Source of the DNA: Nocardioides lianchengensis
GTDB lineage: Bacteria > Actinomycetota > Actinomycetes > Propionibacteriales > Nocardioidaceae
Reading direction: 5' to 3'
Assembly (NCBI RefSeq): GCF_900101465.1
Contig: NZ_FMZM01000007.1
Coordinates: forward strand, 9,943-73,942
DNA length: 64,000 nucleotides
The notes beneath the pieces were generated by a model. That model was not told the origin of the DNA. It made no database searches and saw only the letters and a list, made by a program, of their open reading frames with translations. Of this stretch, positions 24,717 to 33,882 are shown piece after piece; the first letter of the stretch is position 1; each line of letters starts with the position of its first letter. The position numbers and the translations under genes are program-made.

Positions 24717-25690
24717 CCAACGCATCGTGGGAGACCCTGAGCAACCAGGCCGTCGCGTTCTGCGGGGTGATCTACTTCCTCGCGCTGCTGAGCCACCTGG
24801 TCGAGTGGTCGGCGCTGCGCCGACTGCCGGTCTCGGCCGGCTCGGTCACCCTCCCGGCCCGTCGTACGGGCTCGGGCTCGATCGCCGTCGCCGAGGGCGG
24901 GTCCGACGACGCGGAGGTGGACGAGGACGTCGAGCGCCGGACGAACCTGTTCGGTCGGCTCGGCCTGCTGCTGACGGTCCTCGCGCTCGCGGTGCACTTC
25001 GTCGCCCTGCTCGGCCGGGGCATGGCCGCGGACCCGAACCGGGTGCCGTGGGGCAACATGTACGAGTTCACGCTCGCCGGCACCTTCTTCGTGACCCTCA
25101 GCTACCTGGCGCTCTACAAGCGGTTCTCGCTGGCCTGGATGGCCCCGATCGTCACCGGCGTCGTCCTGGTGCTGCTGATGGTCGACGTGATCGTCCTGCA
25201 CGAGGAGGTCGCGCCGCTCACCGAGGCCCTGGACTCGCCCTGGCTGGTCATCCACGTCGTCTCGGCCGTGATCGCGACCGGCGCCTTCACCGTCGGCGGC
25301 ATCGTGTCGGTGCTCTTCCTGGTCCAGGAGCGGGCCGAGCGACGCGGTCGCACCGGCGGTGGCTACCTCGGCCGGGTGCCCGACACCGCGACGCTCGACC
25401 GGGTCGCCTACCGGATCAACGCGTTCGCGTTCCCCGTCTGGACCTTCGCCGTCCTGATCACCGGCCCGATCTGGGCCTTCCACGCCTGGGGCTCCTACTG
25501 GAACTGGGACCCCAAGGAGGTCTGGGCGTTCATCACCTGGGTGCTGTACGCCGGCTACCTGCACGCCCGGGCCACCGCCGGATGGAAGGGCCGCAACGCC
25601 GCGATCCTGGCCCTCTGCGGGATGGCGACGCTGTGGTTCAGCTTCATCGGCGTCAACTTCTTCATCTCCAGCATCCACTCCTACGCCTAG
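24713..25690 (+). CDS. ccsB: Cytochrome c synthetase subunit CcsB/CcsA
   Basis: A 325-residue polytopic membrane protein with the tryptophan-rich heme-handling motif WGSYWNWDPKEVWAFITW (about residues 262-280) and flanking histidines in transmembrane helices (LSHLVEW, VIHVVSA, SSIHSY). It presents heme for ligation to apocytochrome c. An acidic loop (about 60-78) follows helix 1. Last gene of hemL-mutase-resA-ccdA-resB-ccsB. Confidence 0.92.
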   Translation: MTNASWETLSNQAVAFCGVIYFLALLSHLVEWSALRRLPVSAGSVTLPARRTGSGSIAVAEGGSDDAEVDEDVERRTNLFGRLGLLLTVLALAVHFVALLGRGMAADPNRVPWGNMYEFTLAGTFFVTLSYLALYKRFSLAWMAPIVTGVVLVLLMVDVIVLHEEVAPLTEALDSPWLVIHVVSAVIATGAFTVGGIVSVLFLVQERAERRGRTGGGYLGRVPDTATLDRVAYRINAFAFPVWTFAVLITGPIWAFHAWGSYWNWDPKEVWAFITWVLYAGYLHARATAGWKGRNAAILALCGMATLWFSFIGVNFFISSIHSYA

Positions 25691-25699
25691 GTCGCCCGG

Positions 25700-26260
25700 C
25701 TAGGTCGCGGCCAGGCTCTCGAGGAGGGCGCGGTACGTCGCGTCCGGGTCGCCGTCCGGGCTCGTGACCACCACCGCGTCCGGGCGCTCGGCGACCAGTT
25801 GGACCAGTCGCGCGTGGTAGTCCAGCAGCACCTGGTCCCCGCCCTGCTCGGCCACGATCTCGCGGACCCGGTCGTGCCACGGGTCGGCGGCCTCGTCGCC
25901 GACGCCGCGCCGGTGGAACCGGGAGACGGCCGCGGCCGGGGTGTCGAGCAGGACCCGTTCGACGTACGCCGCGCCGGCGTGGGTCGCGGCCGCCTCGAAC
26001 CGCTGCAGCTCCGGCTGGCGGACGAGCATCTGGGGGAGCACGACGTCGCGGCCCTCGCGCAGGTGCGTCTCGATCATCGCCAGCGCGAGCGGCCGGATCA
26101 CGGCACCGGCGGTGGCGAAGTCGTCCCGCCAGCCGCCGACCAGCGTGCGCAGGACGTCGATGTCGCAGCACAGGACGCCGGGGTGCTCGTCGGCGTACCG
26201 GCGCGCGATCGTGGACTTGCCGATCCCCGGCGGTCCGTTGAGGTGGATCAGGCGGCTCAT
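25700..26260 (-). CDS. P-loop kinase-like ATPase
   Basis: A 186-residue protein with Walker A LNGPPGIGKSTIARRYADEH at the N-terminus and the switch-like CCDIDVLRTLVGGW. This is the small P-loop kinase fold, similar to shikimate/gluconate kinases and zeta-toxin-like phosphotransferases. The substrate cannot be predicted. Convergent with ccsB and 11 nt downstream of the small membrane-protein gene on the same strand. Confidence 0.75.
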   Translation of the reverse strand: MSRLIHLNGPPGIGKSTIARRYADEHPGVLCCDIDVLRTLVGGWRDDFATAGAVIRPLALAMIETHLREGRDVVLPQMLVRQPELQRFEAAATHAGAAYVERVLLDTPAAAVSRFHRRGVGDEAADPWHDRVREIVAEQGGDQVLLDYHARLVQLVAERPDAVVVTSPDGDPDATYRALLESLAAT

Positions 26261-26271
26261 GCGTCCGCCAC

Positions 26272-26499
26272 TCAGGCGGAGTCGGGGTCCTCGGGATCCT
26301 CGGGGAGTCGGCGCTTGCGGTCGAGGTCGCGCAGGAAGTCCTCGTCGTCGTCGGGAGCGACGATGCGGGGCTGGGGGCGGGGACCGGGGCGCTTCGTGCC
26401 GCCCGGGGTCGGCGGCAGGATGCCGCGGCGCTGGATGACGCGAACGACGAGGTACGTCGCCAGCGCGAAGAGCGCAACCACGAACAGGAACTTCAGCAC
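26272..26499 (-). CDS. Small single-pass membrane protein, unknown
   Basis: A 75-residue protein: one N-terminal helix (MLKFLFVVALFALATYLVVR) and a Pro/Arg/Asp-rich cytoplasmic tail. GTG start; TACATT (minus strand, 26511-26506) is 6 nt upstream, the leaderless pattern. Divergent from the DUF4229-like gene. No function recognised. Confidence 0.7.
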   Translation of the reverse strand: MLKFLFVVALFALATYLVVRVIQRRGILPPTPGGTKRPGPRPQPRIVAPDDDEDFLRDLDRKRRLPEDPEDPDSA

Positions 26500-26505
26500 A
26501 CCTCC

Positions 26506-26537
26506 AATGTAGGCCCCGACTGGTGACGATCTACCCT
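26506..26537. promoter_or_regulatory. Divergent pair of leaderless -10 elements
   Basis: TACATT on the minus strand (26511-26506) and TACCCT on the plus strand (26532-26537) each lie 6 nt before a GTG start (26499 and 26544). The two genes share a 44-bp intergenic region. Confidence 0.5.
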
Positions 26538-26543
26538 GGAGGG

Positions 26544-26804
26544 GTGAAGGAGTTCTGGGTCTACACCGGTCTGCGGCTCGCGCTGTTCGTCGCCTCGCTC
26601 GCGGTGGTGTTCTCCGCTTGGCTCCTGATCGCCGGCGAGGCCAACATCCTGGTCTGCGTCGTGATCGCCTTCGTGGTCAGCGGCATCGGCTCGTACTTCC
26701 TCCTCGAACGTCAGCGCCTCGCCCTCGCCCAGCACGTCGAGGCCCGGGCCACCCGCGCCACCGCGCGGTTCGAGGAGATGAAGACCAAGGAGGACGTCGA
26801 CTAG
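26544..26804 (+). CDS. DUF4229-like small membrane protein
   Basis: An 86-residue protein with two hydrophobic helices (about 8-30 and 33-52) and a charged C-terminal helix ending EEMKTKEDVD, matching the actinobacterial DUF4229 type. The GTG at 26544 was chosen over 26523 because TACCCT lies 6 nt upstream. Function unknown. Confidence 0.75.
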   Translation: MKEFWVYTGLRLALFVASLAVVFSAWLLIAGEANILVCVVIAFVVSGIGSYFLLERQRLALAQHVEARATRATARFEEMKTKEDVD

Positions 26805-26834
26805 CTCGACGACCCGGCCGCCCGCCGTCGCCCC

Positions 26835-27368
26835 TCAGAGCCCACGCGCGGCGTTGCGCCACTCAGCGCCGTCCCACGTCGGCACCGCGCCACCCACCGG
26901 CTCCAGCTCCAGCCGCGGATCGCCGGACTGGGCCAGCACGATCAAGCGATTGCCCACGAGCACCGCGGTGCGCGCAGCCCCGGCCAGGACGTCGAGCAGC
27001 GACTGCGCGGTGGGCCGATCGACCTCGACGAACTGGTCGAAGCCGACGAGCGCCAGCACCAGTCCGGTTGCTCCGGTCGGCCAGCCGTACTCCCCGTGGG
27101 CGACGTCGTCCAGGCAGTCGTCGAGTGCGTCGAGGTTGTGCCCGTAGGAGGCCGGGAAGTCGAACGTCTCCGCCAGAGTGCTGTGCATCTCGGACTCCGA
27201 TCCCCACCGCGCAGCCGCGAGGGTGACGCAGTGGTAGCCCTCGTCGCTCAGCCACCGCACGGTCTCGTCCAGGACCGACGTCTGCCAGAACAAGGTCACG
27301 AAGCAGTCCTGCACGAGACGGAGGTCGCGCGCGTCGGCCGGGAGAGTGCCCGGCTCCCAGGAGGCCAC
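26835..27368 (-). CDS. Barstar-family protein (orphan RNase inhibitor)
   Basis: Up to 177 residues with a barstar-like core: SEMHSTLAETFDFPASYGHN followed by LDALDDCLDDVAHG, the segment that forms the barnase-binding helix and the conserved GHN-LDAL-DCL. Barstar homologues inhibit secreted or contact-delivered barnase-type RNases. The start is uncertain: GTGs at 27368, 27314 and 27299 are in frame, and the only ATG (27524) lies inside the HNH gene. The HNH gene ends 54 nt upstream on the same strand, so the original 5' end may have been replaced. No RNase gene is nearby. Confidence 0.7.
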   Translation of the reverse strand: MASWEPGTLPADARDLRLVQDCFVTLFWQTSVLDETVRWLSDEGYHCVTLAAARWGSESEMHSTLAETFDFPASYGHNLDALDDCLDDVAHGEYGWPTGATGLVLALVGFDQFVEVDRPTAQSLLDVLAGAARTAVLVGNRLIVLAQSGDPRLELEPVGGAVPTWDGAEWRNAARGL

Positions 27369-27421
27369 CGCGGCAGCGAAGCTGTCTCCGGGTGCGCCCG
27401 TGGCCCTGAGCGGGCGGGCCG

Positions 27422-28678
27422 TCAGGGCTGCGGGGTGGTGGTGCCGGTGTGGTCGCGTCGGAAGATCAGACCGTTGGGTGATCGCCAGATGAAGGTGGTG
27501 TCGTCGATCTTGTCGTAGCGCCATCTGGTGTGGGTCTTGGCGCGGTGATGTCGGCGGCAGAGTGGGGCGATGTTGCAGTCACACGTCGTCCCGCCGTGGG
27601 CGGCGGGGTCGCTGTGGTCGTGGTCGCAGGACCTCGCCCGCCTGCGGCACCACGGGAACACGCACGAGTGCTGGAGCAGGGCTTGGCGTTCCTTGAGCCT
27701 GTCGGGGACCTCGTAGGCATCGACGTGGACGTGACCGGCCAGGTCGATGACCGGCTTGATGACGACCTGGCTGTCTCCGTCCTGGCACCAGGACCGGACC
27801 CGTTCCACCGAGATCATCGACCGGGTGTTCTCGACGCGGGCGATGGCGGCGTCGGCGAGGTGCACGTGGACCACGACCTGACGGGGGCGCTTGCGGTCCG
27901 GGTCGGGTTCGGCGTTCAGGTCCAGGGTGAGCTGGCGTCGGGCCAGGTCACCCACGGCGATGGAACGTCGTACGTCGAGTGACAGCCCGTCGGCGATCGT
28001 GCCGAGGTGGGTCGCACCCCGAGCGACCGCGTCTTCCAGGTCCAGTGCATCGACCAGATCCAACGTGCCGCGGACCTCGACGTGACCGTCGTAGGAGACC
28101 TGCTGGACTTCGATGTCGAAGTGCCGCACCTCGGCCGCATCCCGTGCCCGTTGGGCGGCGGTCTCGGGGTCGAAACGGACACGGGCTTCTTCGATGGTGC
28201 GGTCGAGCTGGGCGATGGAGATCTTGTGTGCGGTTGCGGCGACGTGGGTGTCGACGAACTCGGCGCCGTCCTCAGGCAGGTCGATGGTCTCGGCGGCGAT
28301 CCGGCGGGCCTTCCAGACCGGGAGGTCCAACGACTGGACGCGTTCGTAGATGCGTGGGAGGCGGTGGGCGAGTTCGACGGCGTGGCCGAGGTAGATCCGC
28401 CCGGAGTCGGAGGACAGGCCCAGTGCGGCGGAGAACTCCAGGACTGAGAACTCGGCGATCAACGGTGCGCCGGGGCCGGCGATAGCCATCTCGTCCTCAA
28501 AGCCCGGGATCCACACCGCTGCCGCATCGTGCAGGCAGTCGGTGGAGTGCATGCCGGCCCAGGTGACGGCGGCGGCGAGCTGGTCGGCCTCAGCCTGCAA
28601 CTGGATAGATCGTCGGGCGCGCACGAAGGCGAGCACCGCAGTGGCGGTGTCGCAATCGTCGAGGTCCCGAGTGGCCAT
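27422..28678 (-). CDS. DUF222 domain-containing HNH endonuclease
   Basis: A 418-residue protein: an N-terminal DUF222 (13E12) region (about 1-300) and a C-terminal HNH nuclease with CVFPWCRRRARSCDHDHSDP, then CDCNIAPLCRRHHRAKTH, giving the paired cysteines and the H-N-H core. The family is multi-copy in many actinobacteria with no settled role. The ATG at 28678 was chosen because TATCAT (28690-28685) lies 6 nt upstream, exactly as in copy 1; ATG 28684 and TTG 28723 are also in frame. The tandem repeat array lies upstream of its start, as at the left end of the window. Confidence 0.88.
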   Translation of the reverse strand: MATRDLDDCDTATAVLAFVRARRSIQLQAEADQLAAAVTWAGMHSTDCLHDAAAVWIPGFEDEMAIAGPGAPLIAEFSVLEFSAALGLSSDSGRIYLGHAVELAHRLPRIYERVQSLDLPVWKARRIAAETIDLPEDGAEFVDTHVAATAHKISIAQLDRTIEEARVRFDPETAAQRARDAAEVRHFDIEVQQVSYDGHVEVRGTLDLVDALDLEDAVARGATHLGTIADGLSLDVRRSIAVGDLARRQLTLDLNAEPDPDRKRPRQVVVHVHLADAAIARVENTRSMISVERVRSWCQDGDSQVVIKPVIDLAGHVHVDAYEVPDRLKERQALLQHSCVFPWCRRRARSCDHDHSDPAAHGGTTCDCNIAPLCRRHHRAKTHTRWRYDKIDDTTFIWRSPNGLIFRRDHTGTTTPQP

Positions 28679-28690
28679 ACCCATATGATA

Positions 28691-28901
28691 CTCGAACGCA
28701 TTATCGAATGCGAGGGTTGTCAACAGCCTTGTTCGAACGGTCGACCCGAGGAGACCGAGAGCCAGAAGCAGCCTCGTGATGGCCCTTGATCACAGTGGAC
28801 GTTGAGCCCCGTTGTCTCTGTAAGTGTCTTTCAACCGGCCTGGTGCCAAGCGCAGACGGCGCGGCAGAGGCCGACTCGAATAAGGTCAGCGGCAGGGCTG
28901 C
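28691..28901. repeat. Duplicated block upstream of the HNH gene, copy 2
   Basis: Closely similar to 240-445, linking the HNH gene start to the repeat array. No gene is evident. TTGACA occurs within it at the 5' edge (minus strand, just above 28717) without a clear -10 partner. Confidence 0.8.
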
Positions 28902-29139
28902 GGGGGTCTCGACGGGCGCTCAGGACTTCGTCCTTCACTGCTCGACCACCGGCGGCGGCAGGGTCGATCCCGCGCGAGGTCGCTTGTTTAGTTGCGGGGG
29001 TCTCGACGGGCGTTCAGGACTTCGTCCTTCACTGCTCGACCACCGGAGGCGGCAGGGTCGATCCCGCGCGAGGTTGCTTGCTGGCTGCGGGGGTCTCGAC
29101 GGGCGTTCAGGACTTCGTCCTTCACTGCTCGACCACCGG
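28902..29139. repeat. Tandem repeat, 93-94 bp period, three copies
   Basis: The 51-bp core starts at 28902, 28996 and 29089 and is almost identical to the cores at 446, 561 and 676. The spacers differ between the loci (here they contain GGCAGGGTCGATCCCGCGCG) but are alike within a locus, so each array expanded locally after the core arrived. The array ends 6 bp before the menA stop codon. Confidence 0.92.
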
Positions 29140-29145
29140 AGAGGG

Positions 29146-30021
29146 TCAGGCGCAGGTGATGAGGGCGGCGGTGGTGAGGGCGGCCCAGGCGAGCTCGGCG
29201 GTGCCGGTGGACTGCAGGACGGGGATGAGGCCGGGGCCGGTGGCGCCGCCGAGGACCAGGCGGAGGCCGGGGCCGGCGAGGACGAGGAAGAGCAGGCCGA
29301 CGAGGACGCACCAGGAGGTCGTGGCGGCGAGGGCGACGACGGCGAGGGCGGCGACGAGCACGAGGGCGGCGTAGAGGAGGCGGGTGGCGCGGTCGCCGAG
29401 GACGACGGCGAGGGTGCGCTTGCCGGCGATCGTGTCGGTGGGGATGTCGCGCAGGTTGTTGACGACCAGGATCGCGCAGGCGAGCGCGCCGATGCCGACG
29501 GCGGCGTACAGGGCGGCGAGCTCCCAGGTCTCGGTCTGGACGTACGTCGTACCGATGACGGCGACCAGCCCGAAGAAGACGAAGACCATCACCTCGCCGA
29601 GGCCGAGGTAGCCGTAGGGCTTCGAGCCGCCGGTGTAGTACCAGGCGGCGAGCACCGAGACGGCACCGACGGCGAGCAGCCACCACGCGGCGGAGGCGGC
29701 CAGGACCAGGCCGGCGACGCCGGCGACGCCGAAGGCCAGGAAGGCGGCCCGCTTCACCGCTGACGGGGAGGCCGCGCCGGACCCGACGAGGCGCATCGGG
29801 CCGACCCGGTCGTCGTCGGTGCCGCGGATGCCGTCGGAGTAGTCGTTGGCGTAGTTGACGCCGACCTGGAGGGCCAGGCTGACCACCAGGGCGAGCAGCG
29901 CCTTCCAGAGCACCAGCCCGTCGACGTACGACGCGACGCCGGTGCCGGCCAGCACCGGCGAGACCGCAGCCGGGAGCGTGCGGGGCCGGGCACCGGCCAG
30001 CCAGTCACCAGGAGTCGCCAC
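29146..30021 (-). CDS. menA: 1,4-dihydroxy-2-naphthoate polyprenyltransferase
   Basis: A 291-residue UbiA-family membrane enzyme that attaches the isoprenoid tail to 1,4-dihydroxy-2-naphthoate. The prenyl-diphosphate motif NYANDYSDGIRGTDDDRVGP (about residues 55-75) and the second Asp-rich motif NNLRDIPTDTIAGKRTLAV (about 188-206) are intact; eight or nine helices are visible. GTG start 37 nt after the MFS gene on the same strand. Confidence 0.93.
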   Translation of the reverse strand: MATPGDWLAGARPRTLPAAVSPVLAGTGVASYVDGLVLWKALLALVVSLALQVGVNYANDYSDGIRGTDDDRVGPMRLVGSGAASPSAVKRAAFLAFGVAGVAGLVLAASAAWWLLAVGAVSVLAAWYYTGGSKPYGYLGLGEVMVFVFFGLVAVIGTTYVQTETWELAALYAAVGIGALACAILVVNNLRDIPTDTIAGKRTLAVVLGDRATRLLYAALVLVAALAVVALAATTSWCVLVGLLFLVLAGPGLRLVLGGATGPGLIPVLQSTGTAELAWAALTTAALITCA

Positions 30022-30058
30022 GAGGGGTGATTGTGGCAGTCGTCCCGGAGCGGTCGGG

Positions 30059-31426
30059 TCAGAGGGGCCGGGCCACGGCCCCGGGGACGTCGCCGCCGGG
30101 CTCGCCGGGCTGGGTGGCCGAGGGCGGCCCGAGGGGCGGGGGCTCCTCCTCGGCGCTCGCCTCCGAGGCCGAGGCCTCGGCGAGGACGTCGGCGGGGACG
30201 TGCTGTTCCAGGAAGCGCCGGGCCATGGCGGTCGCGGGGTGCAGACCGGCCGCGGCGACGGTGATGATGCCGGCGATGACCAGCCAGCCGGTCGCCCCCC
30301 AGTTCATCGCGAGGAACGTGTAGACCGCTGGCGCCCAGACCCGGCCGAGGGTGCTGCTCAGCTCGGCGCTGCCCTGGTACTCGCCGCGGCGGCGGGGGTC
30401 CATCAGCTCGGCCTCGAAGGTCCAGCTGGCCGCCGAGAGGAACAGCTCGGCGCCGGTGAGCGTGACGTGGCCCAGGAAGAACAGGGCGATGGTGAGCCAG
30501 CCGACGCTCTGGTGCGTCGAGAGGGTGATGACGCAGGAGACGACGAAGAAGACCGTCGAGACCCGGATGGCGCGCAGGGCCGTCGTACGGTCCCGGACGC
30601 CGCGGGCGGCGGCCAGCGGCAGGAAGATGCACATCACGGTGTTGGTGCCGAAGAGCAGCGCGAGCACCGACCACGGGGCGTCGGTCTTCTCGACCAGCCA
30701 CAGCGGGATGACCATGTGCAGCAGCACCTGGTTGGTCCAGAGCACGCCGGAGAAGAACGACGAGAGCAGCCACCCCGGGTTGCGCATCGGCCCGGGTCCG
30801 GGGACCTTGGCCGCCCGCTCCTCGGCGGTCTTCAGGTCGTGCGGGGCCTTGGGCAGGCGGGTGATGAAGAAGGCGTTGACCAGGAAGACCGCGGCGGTGA
30901 ACAGGGGCACCAGCTCGAGGAGCGTGATCGACTCGAAGGCCAGGGCGATGCCGCCGACCAGGGAGCCGAGGGTGAAGCCGACGTTGAGCGCCGAGTACAT
31001 GTAGGCGCGCGAGGTGACCCGCTCGCGCGGGGGCAGGACGTCGATCGTGTAGGCGCCGTGGGCAGTGCTGCCGAGGGCGCCCACCACCTCCATCACCACG
31101 GCCATGACGAGGTAGCCGGTGAAGCTGTCGATGAACGGCCACACGGCGAACATCGCCGACTGGCCGAGCGAGCTGATCGCCCACGCGCGCTTGGGTCCGA
31201 TCCGGTCGACGAGGCGGCCCATCGGGTAGGCGGCGATGAAGGCGGCGACGCCGGCCAGGGTCAGCCCGAGGCCGACCTGGGCGGCACTCAGGCCCACGAC
31301 CTGAGTGAAGAAGACGGCGGAGCCGGTCAGGAAGGTGCCTTCTCCGACGGCGAAGAGCACCGACTGCAGGGACAGGCGCCCCGCGAGGGGAGACGGCGGA
31401 GCGAAGCGCCCGAGAAGGGTTGGCAC
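30059..31426 (-). CDS. MFS transporter
   Basis: A 455-residue major facilitator with 12 predicted helices and the motif-A-like GRLVDRIGPKRAWAISSLG (about residue 70), LPPRERVTSRAYMYSALNVG and an Ala/Glu/Pro-rich tail from about residue 405. Substrate is unknown. The GTG start is 35 nt from the divergent menE. Possibly co-transcribed with menA, but a menaquinone role is not implied. Confidence 0.83.
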   Translation of the reverse strand: MPTLLGRFAPPSPLAGRLSLQSVLFAVGEGTFLTGSAVFFTQVVGLSAAQVGLGLTLAGVAAFIAAYPMGRLVDRIGPKRAWAISSLGQSAMFAVWPFIDSFTGYLVMAVVMEVVGALGSTAHGAYTIDVLPPRERVTSRAYMYSALNVGFTLGSLVGGIALAFESITLLELVPLFTAAVFLVNAFFITRLPKAPHDLKTAEERAAKVPGPGPMRNPGWLLSSFFSGVLWTNQVLLHMVIPLWLVEKTDAPWSVLALLFGTNTVMCIFLPLAAARGVRDRTTALRAIRVSTVFFVVSCVITLSTHQSVGWLTIALFFLGHVTLTGAELFLSAASWTFEAELMDPRRRGEYQGSAELSSTLGRVWAPAVYTFLAMNWGATGWLVIAGIITVAAAGLHPATAMARRFLEQHVPADVLAEASASEASAEEEPPPLGPPSATQPGEPGGDVPGAVARPL

Positions 31427-31448
31427 GGCCGCATCTCATCACGAGGAC

Positions 31449-31454
31449 TAGGTT
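31449..31454 (+). promoter_or_regulatory. Leaderless -10 element (TAGGTT) for menE
   Basis: TAGGTT lies 7 nt before the ATG at 31462, in the 35-bp gap to the divergent MFS gene. Confidence 0.55.
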
Positions 31455-31461
31455 TCGGCCT

Positions 31462-32442
31462 ATGGGGATTGCGGTGGCCGACTGGCTGGCCGCGGCCGAC
31501 GAGCCGCGGCCGTGGGTCGTGGAGACCTCCGGGTCGACCGGCCGGCCCAAGCGGGTGCTGCTGCCGCGTCGGTCCTTGCTCGCCTCTGTCGAGGCCTCCG
31601 CCCGCCGCCTCGGCGCCGCGGGGCAGTGGCTGCTCGCCCTCCCCGAGGAGTACGTCGCCGGACTGCAGGTCGTCTGCCGCTCGCTGGTGGCCGGCCGGCC
31701 GCCGGTCCGCCTCGACGACCACCCCTCCTTCGCGGCGGCCGCGGCGGCGATGGCCGGCGAGCACCGGTTCGTGTCCCTGGTCCCGACGCAGCTGCACCGG
31801 CTGCTGGAGACCGACGCCGAGGTGCTGGCCGGGTTCCACACCGTGCTGCTCGGCGGCGGGCCGATCGACCCGGCGCTGCGGGACCGGGCGGCCGCGGCCG
31901 GCGTACGGGTGGTGGCGACGTACGGGTCGGCGGAGACCGCCGGCGGCTGCGTGTACGACGGGCTGCCGCTGGACGGCGTCGGGCTCGCGATCGGCACCGG
32001 CGGCCGGGTGCGGATCAGCGGGCCCACCCTCTTCGCGGGGTACGACGGAGACCCGGAGCTGACCGCGGAGGTGCTGGTCGACGGCTGGTTCCTCACCTCG
32101 GACGCCGGCCGGCTCGACGAGGACGGTCGCCTGCAGGTGCTCGGCCGGCTGGACGACGTGGTGGTGACCGGCGGGGTCAACGTGCCCGCTCCGGCCGTCG
32201 CGGCGCGGCTGCGGGAGCATCCGGGTGTCGAGCAGGCCGAGGTGCTCGGCGTCCCCGACGAGGAGTGGGGCAACCGGCTGGTCGCGTTCGTCGTGGGCGA
32301 CGTCGACCTCGAGGCCGCTCGCGACTGGGTGGCCGCCGCTCGACCCCGCTCCTGGGCGCCGCGCCAGCTGGTGGCACTCACCGAGATCCCGCTGCTGCCC
32401 AACGGCAAGCCCGACCGGCTGCGGTTGAAGGAGCTCGCGTGA
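31462..32442 (+). CDS. menE: o-succinylbenzoate-CoA ligase
   Basis: A 326-residue, compact adenylate-forming enzyme that makes o-succinylbenzoyl-CoA. Motifs are VVETSGSTGRPKRVLLPR (residues 19-36), VATYGSAETAGGCVY, TSDAGRLDEDGRLQVLGRLD and the C-terminal lysine in LLPNGKPDRLRL. It is shorter than the usual 450 or more residues because the N-terminal subdomain is reduced, as in other actinobacterial MenE proteins. ATG 31462 fits the leaderless -10. Overlaps menC by 4 bp. Confidence 0.9.
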   Translation: MGIAVADWLAAADEPRPWVVETSGSTGRPKRVLLPRRSLLASVEASARRLGAAGQWLLALPEEYVAGLQVVCRSLVAGRPPVRLDDHPSFAAAAAAMAGEHRFVSLVPTQLHRLLETDAEVLAGFHTVLLGGGPIDPALRDRAAAAGVRVVATYGSAETAGGCVYDGLPLDGVGLAIGTGGRVRISGPTLFAGYDGDPELTAEVLVDGWFLTSDAGRLDEDGRLQVLGRLDDVVVTGGVNVPAPAVAARLREHPGVEQAEVLGVPDEEWGNRLVAFVVGDVDLEAARDWVAAARPRSWAPRQLVALTEIPLLPNGKPDRLRLKELA

Positions 32443-33383
32443 GAGTCGTCGCGATCCCGATGCGCACCCGCTTCCGCGGCATCACCGTCCGCGAGGCGGT
32501 GCTGCTCGAGGGCCCGGCGGGGTGGGGCGAGTGGAGCCCCTTCCTGGAGTACGACGACGAGGTCGCCGCCCCCTGGCTGCGCTGCGCCGAGGAGGCCGCC
32601 GCGGGCGACTGGCCGGCGCCGCTGCGCACCCGGGTGCCCGTCAACGTGACCGTGCCCGCGGTCGGGCCCGAGCAGGCGCACGCGATCGTGAAGCGCGGCT
32701 GGTGCGGCACCGCCAAGGTGAAGGTGGCCGAGCCCGGCCAGACCCTCGCCGACGACCTGGCCCGGGTCGAGGCGGTCCGCGACGCCCTCGGGACGACGGG
32801 ACACGTGCGGGTCGACGCCAACGGTGCCTGGGACGTCGACACCGCGGTCGCGTCGATCGCGGCGCTCGACCGCGCCGCGGGCGGTCTGGAGTACGTCGAG
32901 CAGCCGGTGGCGAGCGTCGAGGACCTCGCCGTCGTACGGCGCCGGGTGCAGGTGAAGATCGCGGCCGACGAGTCGATCCGCCGGGCGGCCGACCCCTACC
33001 GGGTCCGAGACCTGGAGGCGGCCGACATCGCCGTGCTGAAGGTGCAGCCGCTGGGCGGGGTGCGCGCGTGCCTGCGCATCGCCGAGGACATCGGGCTGCC
33101 CGTCGTCGTGTCGTCCGCGCTCGAGACCAGCGTCGGGATCGCCGCCGGGGTCGCGCTGGCCGCCGCGCTGCCGGAGCTGCCCTACGCCTGCGGGCTCGCG
33201 ACCGTCCAGCTGCTCACCGACGACGTGACCGGCCGCTCACTGCTCCCCGTCGAGGGCGCGCTGCCGGTGGAGGTCCCGCGGGTGGACGAGGCCGCGCTCG
33301 ACCGGCTGGCCGCGAGCCCCGATCGGGTCGCCCACTGGGAGGCCCGCCTGGCTGCCGTCCGGGCGGTCGGGCAGGATCGGTGA
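32439..33383 (+). CDS. menC: o-succinylbenzoate synthase
   Basis: A 314-residue enolase-superfamily enzyme that dehydrates SHCHC to o-succinylbenzoate. Active-site features include the lysine segment [35 protein letters not shown] and LKVQPLGGV (second lysine). GTG start in the menE stop (GTGA). The stop lies 1 nt before the GTG of menD. Confidence 0.92.
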   Translation: MRVVAIPMRTRFRGITVREAVLLEGPAGWGEWSPFLEYDDEVAAPWLRCAEEAAAGDWPAPLRTRVPVNVTVPAVGPEQAHAIVKRGWCGTAKVKVAEPGQTLADDLARVEAVRDALGTTGHVRVDANGAWDVDTAVASIAALDRAAGGLEYVEQPVASVEDLAVVRRRVQVKIAADESIRRAADPYRVRDLEAADIAVLKVQPLGGVRACLRIAEDIGLPVVVSSALETSVGIAAGVALAAALPELPYACGLATVQLLTDDVTGRSLLPVEGALPVEVPRVDEAALDRLAASPDRVAHWEARLAAVRAVGQDR

Positions 33384-33384
33384 C

Positions 33385-33882
33385 GTGACCAGCACCGACC
33401 TCGCCCGCAGCGTCGTCCGGGCGCTGCTCGACGGCGGGGTCACCGAGGTCGTGGTCGCGCCGGGCTCGCGCAACGCCCCCCTCTCCTTCGCCGTGTACGA
33501 CGCCGCGCAGGCCGGCCTGCTGCGCCTGCACACCCGCATCGACGAGCGGTCCGCCGGCTTCCTCGCCCTGGGGCTGACCAAGGTGCACGCGCGGGCGGCC
33601 GTGGTGTGCACCTCCGGCACCGCCGTCGCCAACCTGCACCCGGCCGTCCTGGAGGCGGCGCACGCCGGCGTACCGCTCGTGGCGGTGACCGCCGACCGGC
33701 CGGCCCGGCTGCGCGGGACCAGCGCCAACCAGACCACCGACCAGCTCGGGATCTTCGGGCCGCTGGTGCCGACCGCCAACCTGACCGAGCCCGGCCCGGT
33801 GCACCTGGTCGAGGACGGCCCCACCCACCTCAACGTGCAGCTCGACGACCCGCTCGTCCCGACCGACCGGTGGCAGCCGTGA
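33385..33882 (+). CDS. menD: MenD N-terminal (PYR domain) part
   Basis: 165 residues equal to the PYR domain of 2-succinyl-5-enolpyruvyl-6-hydroxy-3-cyclohexene-1-carboxylate synthase: [18 protein letters not shown], the ThDP-activating glutamate in [13 protein letters not shown], and [17 protein letters not shown]. It stops at the end of the domain ([17 protein letters not shown]) with a TGA that overlaps the GTG of the next ORF by 4 bp. Usual MenD is one chain of about 520-560 residues. Either menD is truly split here or a single-base indel separates the halves. Confidence 0.85.
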   Translation: MTSTDLARSVVRALLDGGVTEVVVAPGSRNAPLSFAVYDAAQAGLLRLHTRIDERSAGFLALGLTKVHARAAVVCTSGTAVANLHPAVLEAAHAGVPLVAVTADRPARLRGTSANQTTDQLGIFGPLVPTANLTEPGPVHLVEDGPTHLNVQLDDPLVPTDRWQP

